From: Streptomyces sp. LUP47B
GTDB lineage: Bacteria > Actinomycetota > Actinomycetes > Streptomycetales > Streptomycetaceae
Direction of reading: 5' to 3'
DNA: 64,000 nucleotides
Assembly: GCF_001746295.1 (NCBI RefSeq)
Contig: NZ_MJAH01000014.1
Span: 158,749 to 222,748, forward strand
The notes under the pieces are model-generated. The model did not search any database and had not been told where the DNA came from. It was given only the letters and a program-made list of their open reading frames with translations. Below are positions 1 to 7,026 of this stretch, piece after piece; position 1 is the stretch's first letter; every line of letters begins with the position of its first letter. Made by a program: the position numbers and the translations under genes.

Positions 1-417
1 CGCGTACGGCGAGGCGGAGGCCTGTGCCGACCCCTGTGACGAGGCGGCGGCGTAACTGGTGTGCTGAGGTGCCTGCTGGTAGACGGGCGCCGGGGCGGCC
101 TGCGGTGCCTGCTGGTAGACGGGTGCGGGCGCGGCCTGGGGGGCCTGCTGGACGGGCGCGGGTGCGGGCGCGGCCTGCGGTGCCTGCTGGGGTGCGGGCG
201 CCGGGGCGGCCTGCGGCGCCTGCTGGTAGACGGGTGCAGGCGCGGCCTGCGGTGCCGACTGGTAGGCGGGCGCCGGGGCGGCCTGCGAAGCCGGGTTGTC
301 GGGAGCCGGTGCCGGCGGGGGAGTGATGGGAGAGTCGGCATGGCTGATGCCGGTGCCCATGGCGGACAGACCGCTGGCCGCTGCTACTAGGAGCACGGCC
401 TTGTGAAGCTTGCGCAT
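1..417 (-). CDS. Secreted Pro/Gln/Ala-repeat protein, N-terminal part (runs off the left edge)
   Basis: Secreted protein of unknown role; only the first 139 codons are in the window and no stop is reached. Residues 1-27 form a Sec signal peptide (MRKL start, hydrophobic core, likely cleavage after ISHA). The rest is low complexity: about seven copies of a unit close to APxPVYQQAPQA, with regularly spaced Tyr, suggesting an extended wall-spanning or matrix region rather than an enzyme. It is divergent from the gene at 883, and both share the leader TGAAGGGCCGAGA just before the start codon. The gene at 883 also has a Pro/Gln stretch followed by a two-cysteine domain, so I infer that this gene is a paralogue with a longer linker whose C-terminal domain lies outside the window. 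Function is not known to me. Confidence 0.75.
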   Translation of the reverse strand, partial: MRKLHKAVLLVAAASGLSAMGTGISHADSPITPPPAPAPDNPASQAAPAPAYQSAPQAAPAPVYQQAPQAAPAPAPQQAPQAAPAPAPVQQAPQAAPAPVYQQAPQAAPAPVYQQAPQHTSYAAASSQGSAQASASPYA

Positions 418-882
418 GAAACTCTCGGCCCTTCATACCTGAATAGGGAAGTCCATTGCATTGAGTGCGGTCACGCGTGCAGTCGGTGCGTTGCTCCCAA
501 CTGCACGGTCGGCAACGGTGATCCCGAGTGGCACGCGGACTTCGCATCAAAGCCGGCAGCGACTCGCCTCACCCACTTCAGGTCCACGACCGCTGCCCTC
601 TCCCGGTTGGAACGAGGACGCCTGGCCGTGGTCACGGAATCCCACGGCCCGTCACCCGTTTGCCGCTTGGGGGGCGCGTGTCGCAACCCGTACGCCGTTT
701 GCGGCAAATGGGTGACCACGCCCCGGCGCCCGTATCTGCGTCTCTTCTCGTTTCGTTCCCCACGGGGCAAGGACGCTGGTCCATCGCAGTCACTCAGGGC
801 AGTGGGAACAGCTGCAACTGCGCTGCCGTATCAGCGTTTCCCCAGATTTTCGTGCACAGGTCAATGAAGGGCCGAGAATTCA
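418..882. other. Divergent intergenic region between two secreted-protein genes
   Basis: 465 bases without a convincing gene; open frames here lack a ribosome site and codon bias. It must hold two divergent promoters. The last 20 bases at each end are nearly the same (shared leader TGAAGGGCCGAGA), which shows the two promoter-proximal regions arose by duplication. I could not assign -35/-10 boxes with confidence; a sigma-BldN or sigma-WhiG type promoter would be plausible for such genes but is not demonstrated. Confidence 0.5.
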
Positions 883-1401
883 ATGCGCAAGCTCCAGCAA
901 ATCGCGCTCGTCGTCGCAGCGGCCGGCGGACTGACCGCCGTCGGGGCAGGATCGAGCTCTGCCGTCACCCCCGTCGCCCTCAACGGGGCTGTGCCGCCTC
1001 CCGTTTCGCAGCCGGACGCCCAGGCCGCCACGGCCACGTCCGCTCAGGCGACCACGCAGAGCTACGGCACGCCGACCGCTCAGCAGCCGGCCCCGCAGCA
1101 GTCGGCCGCGCAGCGCGGCACCCAGGTTGCACCGCAGCTCAACCCCCAGCTCAACCCGCAGATCAACCCTCAACTCTCCTCCCCGGCCCCGCAGACGGCG
1201 CAGACCGGGCGCATGGCGCAGAGTGTCGCGCCGGCCCAGAACAACCTGTTCCGGCCGGCCCAGGAGTGCAGCCCGCAGTCCCTGCTCGACGCGAACGTCC
1301 CGGTCGCGGTGCTCGCCGCCTCCCAGACCCGGGGCATCGAATGCACCCAGGCCAACAGCCAGTCGAACGCCCTCTCCAGCGCCCTCGCCAACGCGCGCTA
1401 G
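883..1401 (+). CDS. Small secreted two-cysteine protein with Pro/Gln linker (NNLxRPxQECSPQ family)
   Basis: 172 residues. Residues 1-27 are a Sec signal peptide (MRKLQQ start). Residues about 28-118 are a Pro/Gln/Ala linker that includes a short PQLN repeat near 84-98. Residues 120-172 are a compact C-terminal domain with Cys129 and Cys154. The same domain, with the same 25-residue Cys-Cys spacing and the same NNL(F/Y)RPxQECSPQ start, occurs in the gene at 3849-4094, so the two define a local family. Likely exported and held together by one disulfide, like chaplins in size and layout but not in sequence. The start ATG at 883 follows GAAGGG. Function unknown; a structural surface role is inference from the neighbourhood. 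Confidence 0.8.
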   Translation: MRKLQQIALVVAAAGGLTAVGAGSSSAVTPVALNGAVPPPVSQPDAQAATATSAQATTQSYGTPTAQQPAPQQSAAQRGTQVAPQLNPQLNPQINPQLSSPAPQTAQTGRMAQSVAPAQNNLFRPAQECSPQSLLDANVPVAVLAASQTRGIECTQANSQSNALSSALANAR

Positions 1402-1434
1402 CTCTGCGCACGCGATACGACTTTGGGGTGTTTT

Positions 1435-1460
1435 CGCGCCGAGATCACGAAATCGGCGCG
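1435..1460 (+). terminator. Hairpin terminator after the gene at 883
   Basis: Perfect 8-bp stem CGCGCCGA/TCGGCGCG with a 10-base loop, 34 bases after the stop codon. No T-run follows, as is usual for Streptomyces hairpin terminators. Confidence 0.5.
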
Positions 1461-1556
1461 CCTCTGACCGTTTTGAGATACTTCGCACTAATCTCTTGTA
1501 ACTGTAAGGAGTCGATCTGTTACAGATCGCACCCATTCACTCTCACCGGAGATGAC

Positions 1557-1841
1557 ATGCGCAAGCTTCGCAACGTTGCCGTCCTGGTCGTTGCCCTCGG
1601 CAGCATCGGCCTCGTGGGTGGCACCGCCCACGCTGACGGTCATGGCGGGAAGGACGGCGGGGACAAGTTCAAGATCACGCAGAGCTCCAGCTGCCGCTCG
1701 CACGACCTGAACCTTGACGTCCTCGGCGAGGTCAACCTCCTCGGCGGCGTGCTGGGCAACGCCCTCAACGGCGAGGGCAACCCGGGTGCTCAGTCCACCG
1801 ACATCGGCTCCACGATGGGCTGCAACAACAGCGCCTTCTGA
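1557..1841 (+). CDS. Small secreted protein, LNGEGNPGA family, copy 1
   Basis: 94 residues: signal peptide 1-27 (MRKLRN start, cleavage after AHA), then a Gly/Lys/Asp-rich N-terminus and a domain with Cys46 and Cys89. It is a paralogue of the next gene (1986): same signal peptide, same 43-residue Cys spacing, shared motifs SHDxN, LGEV, LNGEGNPGA and GC(N/S)N near the C-terminus. Both start codons are preceded by the identical leader TCACCGGAGATGAC, which carries the ribosome site. Two cysteines in a short exported Gly/Asn-rich domain recall chaplins, but there is no chaplin motif, so I do not call it one. Function not known to me. Confidence 0.82.
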   Translation: MRKLRNVAVLVVALGSIGLVGGTAHADGHGGKDGGDKFKITQSSSCRSHDLNLDVLGEVNLLGGVLGNALNGEGNPGAQSTDIGSTMGCNNSAF

Positions 1842-1871
1842 GGTTCTGACCGGCGCCCAGGCGCCGAACTC

Positions 1872-1908
1872 CGCGAATGGTCCCGGCGCAGGGCCGGGAC
1901 CATTCGCG
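1872..1908 (+). terminator. Strong hairpin terminator between the two LNGEGNPGA genes
   Basis: 16-bp perfect stem (1872-1887 with 1893-1908) around a 5-base loop, 31 bases after the stop of the first copy. It should separate transcription of the two paralogues, or make the second depend on read-through or its own promoter in the following 75 bases. Confidence 0.75.
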
Positions 1909-1985
1909 TGCCGCCAGGCCTGCCAGGCGGCGATGGTTTCGTCGATCAACACGGATCGCGTCCACCTCACTTCACCGGAGATGAC

Positions 1986-2276
1986 ATGCGCAAGCTCCGC
2001 ACGGCTGCCGTCCTCCTCGCCGCATTCGGGAGCATCGGTCTCCTGGGTGCCGGCACCGCCCACGCCGACCAGGGTGGGCACAAGGGCGGTGGCGACACTT
2101 TCGACATCATGCAGACCAGCAATTGCACGTCGCACGACACCAACGTCGACATCCTCGGCGAGGTCGGCATCGGCAACGGCCTGGGCGGCAACCTCCTGAA
2201 CGGCGAGGGCAACCCGGGCGCCATGAAGACGTCCATGGGCTCGAGCATGGGCTGCAGCAACACGGTCGGCAAGTAA
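1986..2276 (+). CDS. Small secreted protein, LNGEGNPGA family, copy 2
   Basis: 96 residues, tandem paralogue of the gene at 1557. Signal peptide 1-28 (MRKLRT start), Cys47 and Cys90 with 43 residues between them, and the same LGEV, LNGEGNPGA and MGCSN motifs. The Gly-rich segment just before LNGEGNPGA is rearranged relative to copy 1, so the copies are not recent. Start ATG at 1986 follows the same CCGGAGATGAC leader. Function not known to me; likely a secreted structural or adhesive peptide, by context only. Confidence 0.82.
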   Translation: MRKLRTAAVLLAAFGSIGLLGAGTAHADQGGHKGGGDTFDIMQTSNCTSHDTNVDILGEVGIGNGLGGNLLNGEGNPGAMKTSMGSSMGCSNTVGK

Positions 2277-2288
2277 GACCCACTCTCT

Positions 2289-2329
2289 CCCCGGTGCCCC
2301 GAATCGCTGACGGGGTACCGGGGATTTTT
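2289..2329 (+). terminator. Intrinsic terminator after the second LNGEGNPGA gene
   Basis: Stem CCCCGGTGCCCCG with CGGGGTACCGGGG (one mismatch), 9-base loop, followed by ATTTTTG. A classical hairpin plus T-run, 12 bases after the stop codon. Confidence 0.85.
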
Positions 2330-2361
2330 GTTTCGTCGGCAGACCTTCCGCAAAAACCGAA

Positions 2362-2393
2362 ATGCCGGGTCGGGAATCATCCCGGCCCGGCAT
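2362..2393 (-). terminator. Intrinsic terminator of the four-cysteine secreted protein gene
   Basis: Stem ATGCCGGGTCGGGA with TCCCGGCCCGGCAT (one mismatch) and a 4-base loop. Read on the minus strand it is followed by TTTCGGTTTTTG. It lies just downstream of the gene ending at 2406. Confidence 0.75.
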
Positions 2394-2405
2394 TCGCCGT
2401 AGTGC

Positions 2406-2762
2406 TCAGAACTCGATGTGCGGCCTCTTGAACTCCCTGGGCTTCTTGTACTCCTTGGGCAGCGGGGCGTTGTTGGAGCACTCCACGACCGGCCCGGCGC
2501 TCGTGGCCCCGCCCTCGAGCATCTTGTCCTGCCAGTCCACCACGTGCGGCTGGTCTGCCGTCGAGCAGTCCTGCTTCTGCTCGAGGGTATGCGCGTTGTC
2601 CTTGTCGGTCTGCGTCTCGCTCTTGCGAATACAGATGGTGTCACCCTGCGCGGTGGTCGCGCAGTTGCCGTCGTCCGCGTAGGCGAATGGGGCGCCGAGG
2701 CAGATCGCGGCGAGACTTGTGACGAGCCCCGAGACGGCGGCGATCTTCTGCGCAGTGAACAT
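2406..2762 (-). CDS. Small secreted four-cysteine protein, copy 1
   Basis: 118 residues. Signal peptide 1-29 (start MFTAQKIAA, cleavage after AYA). The mature part has Cys34, Cys44, Cys66 and Cys95 and a Lys/Arg/Pro-rich C-terminus. The gene at 3475-3813 shares the start (MF..RKIAA/MF..QKIAA), the GNC near the mature N-terminus and nearly the same cysteine spacing, so they are paralogues. Probably exported and cross-linked by two disulfides. Start ATG at 2762 has AAAGGAA upstream. Function not known to me. Confidence 0.78.
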   Translation of the reverse strand: MFTAQKIAAVSGLVTSLAAICLGAPFAYADDGNCATTAQGDTICIRKSETQTDKDNAHTLEQKQDCSTADQPHVVDWQDKMLEGGATSAGPVVECSNNAPLPKEYKKPREFKRPHIEF

Positions 2763-2849
2763 GTGCGGTATTCCTTTACGACGGAGGCCCGAGCGCACGT
2801 GCCATCAACGGGTGTGCGCTCGAGCCCGAGAAGGTCGAAACAGACGGCC

Positions 2850-2893
2850 GCAGCCCGGACGCGTGCCCTGATCGAGCGGCGCGTCCGGGCTGC
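2850..2893 (-). terminator. Hairpin downstream of the QPEAQPE repeat protein gene
   Basis: Perfect 14-bp stem GCAGCCCGGACGCG/CGCGTCCGGGCTGC with a 16-base loop. It sits about 150 bases after the stop of the minus-strand gene at 3042-3353 and before the start of the next minus-strand gene, so it probably ends that transcript. Confidence 0.6.
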
Positions 2894-3041
2894 ATTCGCC
2901 ACGGGGATTCACTCAGCACACCGTTGAACCCGCTGAAGCGGTGCGGGACCGAGTCGTTGAGTTCGTGCAATGTGCGTCAGGCTTCCCAGGAACGCGGGTG
3001 CGTCCGTTGTGGCGCTGTGCGGATGGGCTTGCGGCAAGGTC

Positions 3042-3353
3042 TTACTCTTCGCCGTGCTGCTCCTCCGGCTGAGCCTCGGGCTGGGCCTCGGGCTGCTGAG
3101 CCTCCGGCTGAGCCTCGGGCTGCTGCTCCTCCGGCTGACCCTCCGGCTGGGCTTCCGGCTGGCCCTCGGGCTGGGCCTGCGGCAGGGTGTAGTAGTCGCC
3201 CCCGAAGGCGACGGCGTTGGCCGACGAGTTGGCCACGGCGCTGATCGGCGGAGGCGCTTCGCCGTTGTCGCCGGCGAAACCGACGCCGGCACCGAGGGTG
3301 GACAGCCCCGCAATCGCTGCCGCTACGACTGCAGCACGCTGAAACATACGCAT
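3042..3353 (-). CDS. Small secreted protein with a (QPEA/QPEG) repeat tail
   Basis: 103 residues. Signal peptide 1-28 (start MRMFQRAA, cleavage after GFA), a short Ala/Asn/Gly segment, then from about residue 60 to the end an acidic Pro/Gln/Glu repeat (QPEA, QPEG, QPEE units). No cysteine in the mature part. The start ATG at 3353 has GAGAAAGGG upstream; the alternative upstream start at 3416 would destroy the signal peptide. Acidic extended repeats suggest a wall-spanning or polycation-binding tail. It shares the signal-peptide type and the Pro/Gln linker habit of its neighbours, but not their cysteine domains. Function not known to me. Confidence 0.75.
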   Translation of the reverse strand: MRMFQRAAVVAAAIAGLSTLGAGVGFAGDNGEAPPPISAVANSSANAVAFGGDYYTLPQAQPEGQPEAQPEGQPEEQQPEAQPEAQQPEAQPEAQPEEQHGEE

Positions 3354-3474
3354 GGTTGACCCTTTCTCACCCGGGCAGGACCGCCCGGCTTGGCTACTCA
3401 ATGTGAGCATATACACACACTGTGTAGCTATCGAGGATCTGCGTTCCCCATGTCGCGTCGTCGGTTTGTGGGGG

Positions 3475-3813
3475 TCAGCCCAACAGGCCGGTCTCCTCCG
3501 GTGCGGTGCCGTTCGCGTCGGGTGCTGTCAATGCCGGGGCGGCACAGGTCACCTCGGGGCCGAGCCGGGCCCTGCCGTTGCCCAGGGCGGAGGGCAGTGT
3601 CACGGGCTCAACCGGCTTACAGGTCTCCTGGTGGGGGATGACGCCGTCTTCGGGAATCACTCCCGTGATCCGCTGGGTGCAGGTGAAACCGAAAAGGTCG
3701 CGAGTGCAGTTTCCCGGGCCCGCCGCGGCATGCGCCTGGGTGGTGCCGACGCAGGCCATGAGGAGGCCCCCGGTCAACGCCGAAAGGGCCGCGATCTTCC
3801 TTCTGTTGAACAT
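3475..3813 (-). CDS. Small secreted four-cysteine protein, copy 2
   Basis: 112 residues. Signal peptide 1-29 (start MFNRRKIAA), mature domain with Cys36, Cys45, Cys65 and Cys90, and a flexible C-terminus ending in LLG. Paralogue of the gene at 2406 by signal peptide and cysteine order (C-x8/9-C-x19/21-C-x24/28-C). Lies 35 bases downstream of the minus-strand gene at 3849-4094 and may be co-transcribed with it. The ATG at 3813 has AAAGGACAA upstream. Function not known to me. Confidence 0.78.
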   Translation of the reverse strand: MFNRRKIAALSALTGGLLMACVGTTQAHAAAGPGNCTRDLFGFTCTQRITGVIPEDGVIPHQETCKPVEPVTLPSALGNGRARLGPEVTCAAPALTAPDANGTAPEETGLLG

Positions 3814-3848
3814 CTGATGCGTTGTCCTTTGTGGGGGTCCTGCCGAGT

Positions 3849-4094
3849 TCAGCCCTGGAAGGCGGTGTTGAACTGGCCGCAGGTGGTGGCCGTGGTGGTC
3901 GCGAGGCCGAGCACGCCGATCGGGACGTTGTTCTCGGCCACCGTCTGCGGACTGCATTCCTGATAGGGGCGGTAGAGGTTGTTCACCTGCAGCCCCCCGT
4001 CGGAGGTGTCGGCGGCGGCGGTGCCGGCGCCGACGGCGGACAGACCGCCGGCCGCCACTGCTGCTGCGATCACGACCTGCTGAATCTTGCGCAT
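3849..4094 (-). CDS. Small secreted two-cysteine protein (NNLxRPxQECSPQ family, minimal form)
   Basis: 81 residues. Signal peptide 1-28 (start MRKIQQ), then almost directly the family domain: NNLYRPYQECSPQ with Cys47 and Cys72, 25 residues apart exactly as in the gene at 883. This copy lacks the Pro/Gln linker of the other, so it shows the minimal domain. Start ATG at 4094 has AGGTGTTCC upstream, a weak ribosome site. Function not known to me. Confidence 0.8.
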   Translation of the reverse strand: MRKIQQVVIAAAVAAGGLSAVGAGTAAADTSDGGLQVNNLYRPYQECSPQTVAENNVPIGVLGLATTTATTCGQFNTAFQG

Positions 4095-4309
4095 GGAACA
4101 CCTCGTTCGTCGCTCGTACGTCACGATTGGTTGCCTAGCGTGACTGGACGAATACTAGCAGTAGTCACAGTGGGCACCCGCACGCAACAGGCGTGTTGCT
4201 GAGGGGGATAGACCACGCACCACCACCGGGTTGACGCCAACTGCCCGCCCAGGGAAACGGTTTGCCGAGGGGGGAGGGGCCAACTCGGTTGAAGCAGGAG
4301 CGAGTCGTG

Positions 4310-5722
4310 TCAGGTGAACACCGGCTCCGCGACCCGCAAGCGACCATGCGCGGGCACGGAGGCGATCACATCCCGCAGTCCTTCGGCGTACCGCCGCACG
4401 TTCTTGTGGGCGATCTCGGTGTCCGGGTAGCGGCAGGCGAACCACAGGCCCTCGTGCAGCCGGTTGACCCAGGCGCACACCTGGTCGCCGTACGACACCC
4501 GGATCAGACCGTACGCCCTCTGCTCCGCCCAGCGGTCCGAGCCGGGGATGAGGCGGGCGTCCACGTACGAGACCATCGAGTACATGTCGGGTGACGTCGG
4601 ACGGAAGTCCTTGCCGAGCAGCCGCAGTACACGGGCCAGCGGAATGCGCGCCAGTGACCGGTTGGCCCGCAACTCGGCGCGGACCGCGACGAGCGCTCCC
4701 TCGAAGTCCTGGGCCGCGGGCACCTCGATCGGGGCGCCGCCGACGTACCAGCCCACGGAATCCGACCACGCCGACTTCAGCCGGGTGTGGAACGGCACGA
4801 CCGTGCGATAGACCGGCTGTCCGCCCAGTTGGTGGACGATGAGGCTGGTCGCCGCCAGGATGCCCACCAAACTGCCGCCGTATGGACGGCAGTACTCCTC
4901 GAACGCGGCGGCGGCGCTCGCGTCGACGAGTGGCTCGCACAGCAGCTTCTGGGCGGGCAGTACCCCGCCGGGCCGCACACCGAGATCGACGGGGAACTCC
5001 GGGAGCCTTCCGTCGCACCGGCTCACGAACTCCCGCCAGCGCGCGACGATCGCGTGGGTGTCGTCGATCCCGTCCGCGTTCGCCCGCTCCTGCTCGCAGA
5101 AGTCGACGTAACTTCCCACCGGCGTACCGACGACGGGCCGCCCCGTGACGCCGGCCATGTACAGCTCGCTGATCTCCTCCGGGATGCGCTGCAGGGAGTA
5201 GGCGTCGACATTGGTGTGGTCGAAGGCCATGTACACACTGACGGAGTCCTCGCGAACGACCGCCGCATACATGAGATTCGGCCAACCCAGCGCGTCCGCA
5301 GCGATGTCGAACCGGCCCTGGAGGTAACTGACCAGCGCCTCCGGGTCGGTGAAGTCACCGACCACCTCGCGTTGCAGCGACACGTCCCTCGCGTCGAGCG
5401 TGAAGCGCTGCATGTCGTCCCCGGCCCATCTGAATCCGCTGCGCAGCGTCTCGTGCCGCAGCGTCCAGTCCCGCAGCGCCCCTTCCAGCGCATCGAGGTC
5501 CACGCGGCCCGGCAGGTCGAAGGCCGCCCCGAGCCACGTCGGTACGAACAGGCCGTCCTCACGCACCGATCGCGCCGTCCTGACGTGCGACTCCTGGATG
5601 TACGCCGGCGGCCGCGGATCCGGTGGCAGCACCGCCGCAGCCGCGACGGTCGCCGCGCTGACCGTCCACTCGACGAGTTGTCCCGGCCGGACCTCGCAGC
5701 GCTGCATGTCAGAAATTCGCAC
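4310..5722 (-). CDS. Stand-alone condensation-domain protein
   Basis: 470 residues, the size of one NRPS condensation or PapA-type acyltransferase domain, with no carrier or adenylation domain. Residues 89-95 (RHETLR) fit the N-terminal condensation core. The catalytic motif is DHTNVDA at 168-174: the second His (169) and Asp (173) of HHxxxDG are kept, the first His is Asp and the Gly is Ala. Active acyltransferases of the PapA type often keep only the second His, so it may form an ester or amide bond. Start chosen at GTG 5722, preceded by AAGGAGAGACCACC; in-frame upstream starts have no ribosome site. It lies alone between secreted-protein genes and the rodlins. Substrate unknown. Confidence 0.8.
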   Translation of the reverse strand: MRISDMQRCEVRPGQLVEWTVSAATVAAAAVLPPDPRPPAYIQESHVRTARSVREDGLFVPTWLGAAFDLPGRVDLDALEGALRDWTLRHETLRSGFRWAGDDMQRFTLDARDVSLQREVVGDFTDPEALVSYLQGRFDIAADALGWPNLMYAAVVREDSVSVYMAFDHTNVDAYSLQRIPEEISELYMAGVTGRPVVGTPVGSYVDFCEQERANADGIDDTHAIVARWREFVSRCDGRLPEFPVDLGVRPGGVLPAQKLLCEPLVDASAAAAFEEYCRPYGGSLVGILAATSLIVHQLGGQPVYRTVVPFHTRLKSAWSDSVGWYVGGAPIEVPAAQDFEGALVAVRAELRANRSLARIPLARVLRLLGKDFRPTSPDMYSMVSYVDARLIPGSDRWAEQRAYGLIRVSYGDQVCAWVNRLHEGLWFACRYPDTEIAHKNVRRYAEGLRDVIASVPAHGRLRVAEPVFT

Positions 5723-5948
5723 GGTGGTCTCTCCTTCGGCAGAAGACACCAGCTTGATCAAGAGGCCGCCTTGTGGCAGCAGTGGCCGCCGTGTCGCCGT
5801 CATTTCAGCAACACGTGTGACACCTCGAACGACGAAGCGATCCCTGGGAGACGGCAGGGCGAGGCTGCCTAGTTGAGCACGAGTGTCGCACAACCAGTCT
5901 GTGCGGCAGGCGGGTTGGCGACCTTGCATCCGGTCGAGGGCACAAGAA

Positions 5949-5983
5949 GGGCGGGGCCACCGATCAGTTCGGTGGCCCCGCCC
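5949..5983 (-). terminator. Terminator of the minus-strand rodlin gene
   Basis: 15-bp stem GGGCGGGGCCACCGA with TCGGTGGCCCCGCCC and a 5-base loop, 12 bases beyond the stop codon at 5995. Confidence 0.8.
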
Positions 5984-5994
5984 TCCCGTCGATG

Positions 5995-6387
5995 TCAGCT
6001 CTCGCCGTTCTGGGACAGGACCGACACGTCCTCCAGCAGGTGCGCCAGCGCGCCGTCCCGCTTGGTCTGCGTGGAGTTCTCGGCACACTGCTGGGTCATG
6101 TCGTCCGAGAGGATCGGCACGTCGTGAACGGGGATGAGGTTGACGACAGGGACGCTGGCGTCGTCCAGAGCGAGGCACGGCTTGTTGAAGGAGCCCTGGA
6201 TCAGTGCCATCTGGGGGCTCATGTTGCCGTACGTGCTCGAGTTGCCGAAGCTCTGCATCGCCCCGTTGCCGTTCGAGGAGACCGGCCCGCCGTCGTCGCC
6301 CAGCGCCATCGCCTGCGGAGCCGCGGCAGCGGCGGCGCCCATGACGGAAGCGGCAATAGCGGCGGTGGCAAAAACCTTCTTGATCAC
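5995..6387 (-). CDS. rdlB: Rodlin (RdlB-like)
   Basis: Rodlins are secreted proteins that, with chaplins, form the rodlet layer of aerial hyphae and spores. This one is 130 residues: signal peptide 1-28 (MIKKVF start, cleavage after AMA), then GDDGGPVSSNGNGA, FGNS, NMSPQ, NKPC and DDMTQQCAENSTQTKRDGA, all hallmark rodlin segments. Two cysteines (NKPC and QQC). It is divergent from an equal-length rodlin at 6634 with about 250 bases between them, the same layout as rdlA/rdlB of S. coelicolor. The gene is more diverged in its N-terminus than its partner, so I assign it as the rdlB type; which copy is A or B is uncertain. Confidence 0.93.
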   Translation of the reverse strand: MIKKVFATAAIAASVMGAAAAAAPQAMALGDDGGPVSSNGNGAMQSFGNSSTYGNMSPQMALIQGSFNKPCLALDDASVPVVNLIPVHDVPILSDDMTQQCAENSTQTKRDGALAHLLEDVSVLSQNGES

Positions 6388-6633
6388 TGGCCAGTCCTTT
6401 CGGGGGAAACGTCTGCGTGGGAGCGATCTGGTTCAACTGCATCGGCGCAGCATGGTTTCTCCCGTTCACTCCGTCGGCCCATACCGGGGACACCTGGCGA
6501 GCCTCTTCGGCCCTGGTGTTCAGGTGCACCGGCATTTCATGCGGGCCAACCGGGTGAATCCCCGAAACCAATTCACGAGGGTCCGGTTGATGAGGCCGTA
6601 GGACATGCGTCGCTACGACGAAAGGAAAGCGAA

Positions 6634-7026
6634 GTGCTCAAGAAGGCAATGGTCGCCGCGGCGGCTGCCGCTTCTGTCATTGGCATGTCGGTGGCGGCCG
6701 CGCCCCAGGCGCTTGCCATCGGCGACGACAAGGGGCCGACCGTGGCCAACGGGAACGGCGCCTCGTCGAAATTCGGCAACTCGGCGACCAAGGGCGACAT
6801 GAGCCCGCAGCTCTCCCTGGTCAATGGGACGCTGAACAAGCCGTGTGCCGCCCTGGAGGACATCAACGTCGCCGTCTTCAACGGCATCCCGGTCCAGGAC
6901 GTGCCGATCCTCTCGGACGACCTGACGCAGCAGTGCGCCGACAACTCCACGCAGGCCAAGCGGGACGGCGCGCTGTCGCACGTCCTGGAGGACGTGTCGG
7001 TCCTGTCGGCGAACAGCGAGAAGTAG
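6634..7026 (+). CDS. rdlA: Rodlin (RdlA-like)
   Basis: 130 residues. Signal peptide 1-28 (VLKKAMVAAA start, cleavage after ALA), then GDDKGPTVANGNGA, FGNSATKGDMSPQ, NKPC, DDLTQQCADNSTQAKRDGALSH. This is very close to S. coelicolor RdlA as I recall it. Start is GTG 6634 with AAAGGAAAGCGAA upstream. The protein would be exported and assembled with chaplin fibres into rodlets at the outer surface. Divergent partner at 5995, and chaplin genes immediately downstream on the same strand. Confidence 0.95.
   Translation: MLKKAMVAAAAAASVIGMSVAAAPQALAIGDDKGPTVANGNGASSKFGNSATKGDMSPQLSLVNGTLNKPCAALEDINVAVFNGIPVQDVPILSDDLTQQCADNSTQAKRDGALSHVLEDVSVLSANSEK

Noticed and set aside
528..1841. 437-codon open frame on the plus strand that runs through two small secreted-protein genes
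   Set aside because: It passes through the genes at 883 and 1557 in another frame and has no start context; the two short genes with signal peptides and ribosome sites explain the DNA.
4155..5285. 376-codon minus-strand open frame overlapping the condensation-domain gene
   Set aside because: It lies in another frame of the same strand region, has no recognisable motif and no ribosome site; the condensation-domain frame has both.
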